DNA from: Deltaproteobacteria bacterium
GTDB lineage: Bacteria; Desulfobacterota; Desulfobulbia; Desulfobulbales; SURF-16
DNA: 6,160 bases
NCBI GenBank assembly: GCA_029939635.1
Contig: JAOZSN010000164.1
Coordinates: 1 to 6,160, forward strand
Reading direction: 5' to 3'
A program made the position numbers and the translations under genes. The notes beneath the pieces were generated by a model. It was not told the DNA's origin. It searched no databases and saw only the letters and a program-made list of their open reading frames with translations. Shown one piece after another: positions 6,134 through 6,160 of the stretch; the stretch's first letter is position 1; each line of letters opens with the position of its first letter.

Positions 6134-6160
6134 GTTTAACCTCACGGACCGGTAAGCGAG

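Overview
The window carries five genes, all on the + strand. They are the 3' three-quarters of yidC (membrane insertase), jag/khpB (KH-R3H RNA-binding protein), mnmE (tRNA-modifying GTPase), a cyclic-nucleotide-binding/HDOD signalling protein, and hpt (hypoxanthine phosphoribosyltransferase). The order yidC-jag-mnmE is the 3' part of the conserved rpmH-rnpA-yidD-yidC-jag-mnmE block, so rnpA and yidD probably lie just upstream. The gene order, the protein flavour (a YidC with Lys in its groove, a cNMP-HDOD fusion) and the moderate base composition suggest a Gram-negative anaerobe of the Desulfobacterota, perhaps Desulfobulbales. That placement is inference from style; no marker gene fixes it.

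Layout: 2-1327 yidC (5' end outside the window); 1329-1452 a nested palindromic element; 1516-2382 jag; 2378-2532 a long branched inverted repeat that overlaps the jag stop and ends one base before mnmE; 2534-3916 mnmE; 3924-4018 an imperfect purine/pyrimidine inverted repeat; 4033-5529 cNMP-HDOD protein; 5565-6092 hpt; 6113-6133 a perfect hairpin.

The first three genes form a housekeeping set: protein insertion into the inner membrane, RNA binding linked to envelope control, and tRNA wobble-uridine modification. The last two are a probable signal-responsive regulator and a purine-salvage enzyme with no obvious functional tie to it. With every gene on one strand and gaps of about 35 to 190 bp, read-through transcription is plausible. 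No convincing sigma-70 promoter was found.

The coding content is ordinary. The unusual part is between the genes: all three gaps of more than 100 bp are filled by different structured repeats, and a further palindrome follows hpt. Two of these repeats directly abut start codons that have no visible Shine-Dalgarno sequence (mnmE and the HDOD gene). I see no sign of a new multi-gene system.
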